A DNA stretch of 7,269 bases from Clostridiales bacterium (GTDB lineage: Bacteria; Bacillota; Clostridia; Lachnospirales; WRAX01): NCBI GenBank assembly GCA_031262335.1, contig JAISHX010000207.1, positions 1-7,269 on the forward strand, read 5' to 3'. The position numbers and the translations under genes were made by a program. Shown piece by piece: positions 1 to 3,809 of this stretch (position 1 is the stretch's first letter; each line of letters begins with the position of its first letter). The notes under the pieces were generated by a model. The model saw nothing but the letters and a program-made list of their open reading frames with translations. It was not told the DNA's origin and ran no database searches.

Positions 1-615
1 TGGTTCCGCAACACGCTGTTTATCGCCATTGCAAGCTGCGTCTTAGGCTCAGTTCTTGTTATTTTGACTGCTTATGTAATGTCACGTTTCAAATTCCCCA
101 CTCGCAAAGGGTTGATGAAAACGACGCTTGTCCTCGGAATGTTCCCATCGTTTATGGGAATGATTGCCGTTTATATATTGATGACGCAGTTCAAACTCAT
201 AAACAGTCATTTAGGGCTTATTCTGATTTATGCTGCCGGTGCGCCTATGGGCTATATGGTGCAGAAAGGCTTTTTTGACACAATTTCGTCAGCAATCGAC
301 GAAGCCGCGCGTATAGACGGTGCAAACAGCTTTCAAATATTCACGCGCATAAACTTGCCTCTCGCCGCTCCGATGATTGTGTATACCGCGCTAACCTCAT
401 TCACATGGCCTTGGAGTGACTTTATTCTGCCAAAGCTCCTGCTTAAACAAAAAGACCTCTATACCGTTGCTGTCGGTCTGATGTCGCTCGGCGAAACCGA
501 ATTTGCCCGTTTCGCGGCAGGAAGCGTATTTATCGCTGTGCCGATTGTAATTCTGTACTTCTGCTTGTCGCGTTTCTTAGTCAGTGGACTTGCGGCAGGG
601 GCAGTAAAGTCATAA
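1..615 (+). CDS. Carbohydrate ABC transporter permease, MalG-like (5' end outside window)
   Basis: The open frame runs from the first base to a TAA at 613-615, so 204 residues of the C-terminal part are visible and the start lies upstream. It would be an inner-membrane subunit of a sugar-importing ABC transporter. The visible part begins WFRNTLFIAIA, typical of the third-gene (MalG/LacG-like) permeases. Hydrophobic segments lie near visible residues 5-27, 40-62, 70-90, 122-142 and 178-198. The cytoplasmic EAA loop that docks on the ATPase is clear: EAARIDGANSFQIFTRINLP starts at visible residue 101 (base 301). A conserved-looking WPWSDFILPKLLL segment follows it. The binding-protein and first permease genes are presumably upstream, outside the window. 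The gene is followed directly by a strong hairpin, so it is probably the last gene of its unit. The substrate cannot be told from this fragment. The family call is secure. Confidence 0.93.
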   Translation, partial: WFRNTLFIAIASCVLGSVLVILTAYVMSRFKFPTRKGLMKTTLVLGMFPSFMGMIAVYILMTQFKLINSHLGLILIYAAGAPMGYMVQKGFFDTISSAIDEAARIDGANSFQIFTRINLPLAAPMIVYTALTSFTWPWSDFILPKLLLKQKDLYTVAVGLMSLGETEFARFAAGSVFIAVPIVILYFCLSRFLVSGLAAGAVKS

Positions 616-618
616 ATA

Positions 619-660
619 AAAAATCCTCCTTAACTGTAATAACAGTCAGGGAGGATTTTT
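619..660. terminator. Bidirectional intrinsic terminator between convergent genes
   Basis: A near-perfect stem-loop fills the gap between the permease stop (615) and the end of the minus-strand coat gene (671). The outer arm AAAAATCCTCC (619-629) pairs with GGAGGATTTTT (650-660). After a short bulge, ACTGT (633-637) pairs with ACAGT (642-646) around an AATA loop. The A-run on one side and the T-run on the other give a U-tract in both directions, as expected between genes that converge. Confidence 0.88.
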
Positions 661-670
661 ATATATTTGA

Positions 671-928
671 TTATGCGCTTAAAGACTGAACAAGTTGGGT
701 TTTGATATTTGCCGAATCATTCAGGGAAGCTTGCGGTGCCGGACTATAATAACCTTTTTGTTCTGCGATTTTAAACAAATCATATTGAAATTGCTCATCA
801 CCGTCACGCATTTTTTGGAATGTCTTACGAAGGTCTTGGTCGGCACATTCTGATATTGTTTTTGCGTAATTTGAAATACTTGATTTTATTCCGCTGAGGA
901 CATCAAGTACCATGTCTTTTTCTTGCAT
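671..928 (-). CDS. Small CotF-like spore coat protein
   Basis: This encodes an 85-residue, largely helical acidic protein beginning MQEKDMVLDVLSGIKSSIS and containing SECADQDLRKTFQKMRDGDEQ. The pattern matches the Coat F (CotF-like) family of small proteins common in sporulating Firmicutes and thought to be spore coat or mother-cell proteins. A start two codons upstream (ATG at 934-932) is possible, but it would lie only 1 nt from the AGGAGG at 941-936. The ATG at 928-926 has a normal 7-nt spacer, so I chose it. The gene lies 11 bp downstream of the next small gene on the same strand and must be cotranscribed with it. It ends near the terminator at 619-660. No signal peptide or membrane segment is visible. 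The family call rests on the motif pattern from memory. Confidence 0.82.
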   Translation of the reverse strand: MQEKDMVLDVLSGIKSSISNYAKTISECADQDLRKTFQKMRDGDEQFQYDLFKIAEQKGYYSPAPQASLNDSANIKTQLVQSLSA

Positions 929-935
929 GTACATT

Positions 936-941
936 CCTCCT
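936..941 (-). promoter_or_regulatory. Shine-Dalgarno overlapping the upstream gene's stop codon
   Basis: On the minus strand AGGAGG (941-936) precedes the ATG at 928 by 7 nt. Its first bases are part of the TAG stop (942-940) of the upstream coat-like gene. Ribosomes that finish the first gene therefore stop on the initiation site of the second. The spacing decides in favour of 928 over the ATG at 934 as the start. Confidence 0.75.
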
Positions 942-1122
942 AAAGCATCTGAATTAAATTTTGAGCCGCTGTTTTTGATTCCTGAGCCGCTTTACCGAAC
1001 ATTTCGCGTATTTGCGGGTCTTGGCACTGATTGGCATAGTCAGAAAGTTTTGCTGACGACATTTGGTGCGCCATTACAATCTCTCTTATTGAATTTACTT
1101 CTGTTTGGTTAAAAGTTGCCAT
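940..1122 (-). CDS. Small helical protein, probable CotF-like coat protein paralogue
   Basis: This is a 60-residue protein starting MATFNQTEVNSIREIVMAHQ and ending in IQML. The ATG at 1122-1120 has AGGAG (1134-1130) 7 nt upstream, better than a TTG one codon earlier. The segment NQCQDPQIREMFGKAA aligns with SECADQDLRKTFQKMR of the downstream gene, sharing the pattern C-x-D-x-Q-[IL]-R-x-x-F-x-K. The two therefore look like diverged tandem paralogues. It is about the length of the N-terminal half of a CotF-type domain: two predicted amphipathic helices and no membrane segment. Its role is inferred from its neighbour. It could be a partner subunit or a small mother-cell protein of unknown function. 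The TAG stop overlaps the next gene's ribosome binding site. Confidence 0.75.
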   Translation of the reverse strand: MATFNQTEVNSIREIVMAHQMSSAKLSDYANQCQDPQIREMFGKAAQESKTAAQNLIQML

Positions 1123-1191
1123 CAATATGCTCCTTTCATGTTCATAGTCCTTTACGAATATATTTTTATCCGAAAATGAGAAACTATACCG

Positions 1192-1220
1192 TTATTTTTA
1201 ACAAATATTCCGCATATTTT
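1192..1220 (+). promoter_or_regulatory. Possible sporulation (sigma-E/K-like) promoter of the ferritin-like gene
   Basis: CATATTTT at 1213-1220 fits the CATANNNT pattern of mother-cell sigma-factor -10 elements. It lies about 30 bp before the ATG at 1249. The -35 side is weak: TTATTT at 1192-1197, 15 nt upstream, is only loosely sigma-E-like. The region is AT-rich, so a chance match is quite possible. Confidence 0.25.
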
Positions 1221-1248
1221 CATAGTGACCAATTAGCGGAGAGATAAA

Positions 1249-1794
1249 ATGGATGAAATTATAGTACAGAATCACCCGATGGATGCTGACTTGGCACCTT
1301 ATCATTTACCTGACCCATATCCGGTGCCGGTAAATCTTAAACCGGACAGTCGCCGCGGGGCAATCCTTTCGCTTGCTTATGCCGGCAAAAATTCAGAAAT
1401 GACGGCACTTACGCAGTACGTTGTTCATCATGAAACGTACGGAAAGGAATACGCGCAGGTTTCAAGAGATATTCTTAATATCGGAATAATTGAAATGCAC
1501 CACCTTGATATGCTCGGAGCATGTATGCGTCAACTCGGAGTTCCTTTGGAGCTTAAATCATATTCCGGATTCGGAGCAACATATTGGAACGCACGCAATA
1601 TCGTTTACGGACGCACCCCGCGTGAACGTATACTCATTGATATTCAGGGTGAGAAAGATTGCGTAAAGCAATATAAAAATATTATCAGCTACATTAACAG
1701 TCCGGCAATTGAGAATCTGCTTTTGCGAATAGAAGCGGATGAAGAACATCATATTAAACTCCTTGAAAAAATGTTGGAAAATTTTTTATCATAA
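1249..1794 (+). CDS. Ferritin-like di-metal protein (rubrerythrin/Mn-catalase-like superfamily)
   Basis: The 181-residue protein starts at ATG 1249 with GGAGAG (1238-1243) 5 nt upstream. It has the four-helix metal-ligand pattern of the ferritin-like superfamily: Glu50 on the first helix, E82-M-H-H85 (ExxH) on the second, Glu135 on the third and E165-E-H-H168 (ExxH) on the fourth. These six residues are the expected ligands of a di-iron or di-manganese centre. A Pro-rich N-terminal stretch (residues 15-33) precedes the bundle, as in CotJC and other spore-associated manganese-catalase-like proteins. No rubredoxin-type Cys4 domain is present, so it is not a classical rubrerythrin. Likely roles are peroxide detoxification or a metal-binding structural coat function. 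It diverges from two coat-like genes and may be sporulation-controlled. The fold is confident. The exact reaction is not known. Confidence 0.82.
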   Translation: MDEIIVQNHPMDADLAPYHLPDPYPVPVNLKPDSRRGAILSLAYAGKNSEMTALTQYVVHHETYGKEYAQVSRDILNIGIIEMHHLDMLGACMRQLGVPLELKSYSGFGATYWNARNIVYGRTPRERILIDIQGEKDCVKQYKNIISYINSPAIENLLLRIEADEEHHIKLLEKMLENFLS

Positions 1795-1808
1795 CATTAA
1801 AAAACATC

Positions 1809-1836
1809 TTGATTTTTTTAATCCCGGTGGTATAAT
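1809..1836 (+). promoter_or_regulatory. Sigma-A-type promoter of the nusA operon
   Basis: TTGATT (1809-1814) and a perfect TATAAT (1831-1836) are separated by 16 bp. This is the best housekeeping promoter in the window and lies in the gap between the ferritin-like gene and nusA. Transcription should begin near 1843, about 23 nt before the hairpin at 1866. No other promoter is evident before nusA, so this one probably drives the whole operon. Confidence 0.72.
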
Positions 1837-1865
1837 TATTTTAATATAATAACAACAACGAAGAT

Positions 1866-1896
1866 GAGGAGCGGGTTTAACCCGCTCCTCGTTTTT
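1866..1896 (+). terminator. Intrinsic terminator/attenuator in the nusA leader
   Basis: GAGGAGCGGG (1866-1875) pairs perfectly with CCCGCTCCTC (1881-1890) around a TTTAA loop, followed by GTTTTT (1891-1896). It lies after the promoter at 1809-1836 and 31 bp before the nusA ATG, so the main nusA transcript must pass through it. An alternative pairing is visible: CTCCTCG of the 3' arm (1885-1891) can pair with CGGGGAG (1906-1912), which overlaps the nusA ribosome binding site. This suggests a regulated leader, but it could also be a leaky terminator. Confidence 0.65.
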
Positions 1897-1926
1897 AAAA
1901 ATGGCCGGGGAGGGCTATCGGAAAAA

Positions 1927-3213
1927 ATGGATAAGAACTCGGAACTAATAGACGCGCTTAAACAAATAGAGCGCGAGAAAGGAATTGATAGCGAAATTAT
2001 TTTTCAGGCAATAGAGGCATCTTTGGTAACAGCCTGCAAGAAAAATTACGGACAGGAACAAGCGGTCACGGCAGTAGTTGACAGAATTACAGGAAAAGTC
2101 CGCGTGTTTGCACAGAAAACAGTTGTTGAGGAGGTTGTTGACGGCGAAAAGGAAATTTCTGTTGATGATGCAAGGAAAATAAACAAAAAGTACGAAATCG
2201 GTGATACTTGTGAGATTGCGGTTACTCCAAAAGACTTTGGAAGAATCTCTGCCCAAACAGCAAAACAAGTTGTCGTACAAAAAATCCGTGAAGCAGAAAG
2301 AAATAAAGTATACAATGAATTTAAGAAAAAAGAACATGGTATCATTACCGGTGTTATTCAGCGAAAAGCAGGAAAAAACATAATAGTTGACCTCGGACGG
2401 ATTGAGGCATCAATTTCACCTGCCGACCAAATTCCGGGAGAATTATATGTTTTCAATGAAAGAATAAAACTTTATGTTTCGGAAGTAAAAGATTCTCTTA
2501 AAGGTCCTATCATAAATGTTTCCAGAACAAACCCCGAACTTGTCAAAAAGCTATTTGAGCAAGAAATCCCTGAAGTTTATGACGGAGTAATAGAAATTAA
2601 AGCTGTTTCCCGTGAGCCGGGTTCGCGTTCAAAAGTAGCCGTTTTTTCAAAAAATCCGCATGTGGATGCTGTCGGCTCATGTGTTGGGCAAGACGGGCGG
2701 CGCGTGTGGATTATTGTACGCGAGCTTAACGGGGAAAAAATGGACATTATCGAGTGGCATCCCAGTATACGTCTTTTTATTGCATCAGCGTTAAGTCCGG
2801 GGAAGGTACTTGCGGTTGCTGTTAATGAAGCAGAACGCAGCGCGAAAGTTGTTGTTCCCGATAATCAGCTTTCACTTGCAATAGGGAAAGACGGACAAAA
2901 TGCACGTCTTGCCGTCAGACTTTGCGGATTTAAAATTGATATAAAAAGCGAAAGTCAGGCAAAAGATATTGGGTTTGTTTCAAAAGAGGATTATCTTGAA
3001 TATGTTGAAGATGTCTGTGAAACTCAAGATGCTTCTTCCGCCGATTACTATGAAGATGAGTATTATGATGATGAATACTATGAAATTGATAAAGAAAATG
3101 AAAATGCAGACAATGAAGAATACGAATATTATGATGAGGACGATGACTATTACGAGGACTACGAGGAGTATTATGAAGACGAAAAATCTGAAGATAGCGG
3201 CGAAACCGTATGA
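1927..3213 (+). CDS. nusA: Transcription termination/antitermination factor NusA with acidic tail
   Basis: NusA binds RNA polymerase and nascent RNA and controls pausing, intrinsic termination and antitermination. The 428-residue protein has the RNA-polymerase-binding N-terminal domain (about 1-130, with GRISAQTAKQVVVQKI at 105-120), an S1 domain (about 136-200) and two KH domains. The KH GxxG loops are GQDG near 254-257 and GKDG near 320-323. After residue 345 comes a tail; residues 373-428 contain 30 Asp/Glu and 14 Tyr but only two Lys. The start at 1927 (MDKNSELIDALKQIEREKGI) matches the family. An in-frame ATG at 1864 lies inside the leader hairpin and lacks a ribosome binding site. The nearest Shine-Dalgarno, GGAGG at 1909-1913, is unusually far away (13 nt), so initiation may be weak or regulated. 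The stop overlaps ylxR by 4 bp. rimP is not directly upstream. Confidence 0.96.
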   Translation: MDKNSELIDALKQIEREKGIDSEIIFQAIEASLVTACKKNYGQEQAVTAVVDRITGKVRVFAQKTVVEEVVDGEKEISVDDARKINKKYEIGDTCEIAVTPKDFGRISAQTAKQVVVQKIREAERNKVYNEFKKKEHGIITGVIQRKAGKNIIVDLGRIEASISPADQIPGELYVFNERIKLYVSEVKDSLKGPIINVSRTNPELVKKLFEQEIPEVYDGVIEIKAVSREPGSRSKVAVFSKNPHVDAVGSCVGQDGRRVWIIVRELNGEKMDIIEWHPSIRLFIASALSPGKVLAVAVNEAERSAKVVVPDNQLSLAIGKDGQNARLAVRLCGFKIDIKSESQAKDIGFVSKEDYLEYVEDVCETQDASSADYYEDEYYDDEYYEIDKENENADNEEYEYYDEDDDYYEDYEEYYEDEKSEDSGETV

Positions 3214-3482
3214 AAGAAATTCTGCCGCATTTCAGAAAATGTTCCGCGTGCGGGGCAATGAAAGATAAAAAAGAACTTTTAAGAATAGTTAAAACAAGCA
3301 ACGGTTTTGCTGTAGATAATTCCGGCAAAATGAACGGACGCGGAGCATATGTGTGTAAATTATCGGAATGTGTGATTAAATTAAAAAAAGTCAAAGGGTT
3401 GGACAGGTCATTTAAAACAACTGTTCCGACTGAAATTTATGAAAAAATAATCAATGAAGTAAACGGAGGCGCAAATGCTTGA
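3210..3482 (+). CDS. ylxR: YlxR/RnpM family RNA-binding protein (DUF448)
   Basis: This 90-residue basic protein of the YlxR family is encoded between nusA and ylxQ, its usual place in Firmicutes. The YlxR homologue of Bacillus subtilis (RnpM) is described as a modulator of RNase P. Family marks are the N-terminal RKCSACGAMKDKKELLRIV (residues 9-27), with Cys11 and Cys14, and the hallmark GRGAYVC (43-49) followed by Cys54. The four cysteines could bind metal, but not all family members keep them. The start codon overlaps the nusA stop (ATGA at 3210-3213). There is no strong ribosome binding site, so translation probably depends on coupling to nusA. Confidence 0.93.
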   Translation: MKEILPHFRKCSACGAMKDKKELLRIVKTSNGFAVDNSGKMNGRGAYVCKLSECVIKLKKVKGLDRSFKTTVPTEIYEKIINEVNGGANA

Positions 3483-3783
3483 CAGAAAACTTGCATCATT
3501 ATTAAGTCTGTCAAGGCGTGCCGGAAAACTTATTACAGGTGAATCCGCATGTGAAAATGCACTGAGGGATAATTCGGCACAGCTTGTTATTGTCTGTTCC
3601 GACGCGTCGGAAAACACCAAAAAAAAGTTTTCTCAAAAAACTTTCTATTATAAAGTTCCGTTTTTTGTGCTTTCGGATATGGAAAGCCTTAATTCAGCAA
3701 TGGGGCAAAGCGGCAGAGCAACTTTTGCTATATGTGATAAAGGTTTTGCCGACACGATAATTAAGCTGATTGAAAATCTATGA
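3475..3783 (+). CDS. ylxQ: L7Ae-family ribosomal-like protein YlxQ
   Basis: This 102-residue member of the L7Ae/L30e/S12e/Gadd45 superfamily belongs to proteins that bind kink-turn RNA. Recognisable parts are LSRRAGKLITGESACENAL (residues 12-30), which carries the RNA-contacting Gly-rich helix start, LVIVCSDASENTKKK (37-51), and VPFFVLSDMESLNSAMGQ (61-78) before the C-terminal helix. It is about the normal family length. ATG 3475 has GGAGG (3465-3469) 5 nt upstream and overlaps the end of ylxR by 8 bp. Its own TGA stop overlaps an ATG in the infB frame (ATGA at 3780-3783). YlxQ is thought to be a ribosome-associated or RNA-binding protein, but its exact target is not settled. Confidence 0.93.
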   Translation: MLDRKLASLLSLSRRAGKLITGESACENALRDNSAQLVIVCSDASENTKKKFSQKTFYYKVPFFVLSDMESLNSAMGQSGRATFAICDKGFADTIIKLIENL

Positions 3784-3809
3784 ATTTAGAAAGGTAGGAA
3801 AAGCAAATA
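3780..3809 (+). promoter_or_regulatory. Unusual infB initiation region: mini-ORF, in-frame TAG, Shine-Dalgarno, ATA start
   Basis: An ATG at 3780 in the infB frame overlaps the ylxQ stop and encodes MNLER before a TAG at 3795-3797. That TAG is embedded in AGGTAGGA (3792-3799), a Shine-Dalgarno-like sequence. Seven nt downstream lies ATA (3807-3809), in frame with IF2. A ribosome ending the mini-ORF would sit next to the ATA, so reinitiation is a reasonable reading. A sequence error, or a true point change at either the TAG or the ATA, would restore an ordinary start and remains possible. Confidence 0.55.

Noticed and set aside
1123..1200. Minus-strand GGTATA ... GATAAAAATA as a sigma-F/G promoter for the coat genes
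   Set aside because: The -10 side does not match the consensus cleanly and spacing is uncertain in this AT-rich stretch. No other candidate stood out.
1797..1821. A/T-only stem TTAAAAAA / TTTTTTAA as a terminator of the ferritin-like gene
   Set aside because: It has eight A-T pairs only, a 9-nt loop and no GC, and it overlaps the -35 of the nusA promoter. Too weak to call.
1864..1926. ATG 1864 as the nusA start, giving a 21-residue extension
   Set aside because: It lies at the base of the leader hairpin, has no ribosome binding site, and the extra residues match nothing in NusA. M at 1927 fits the family.
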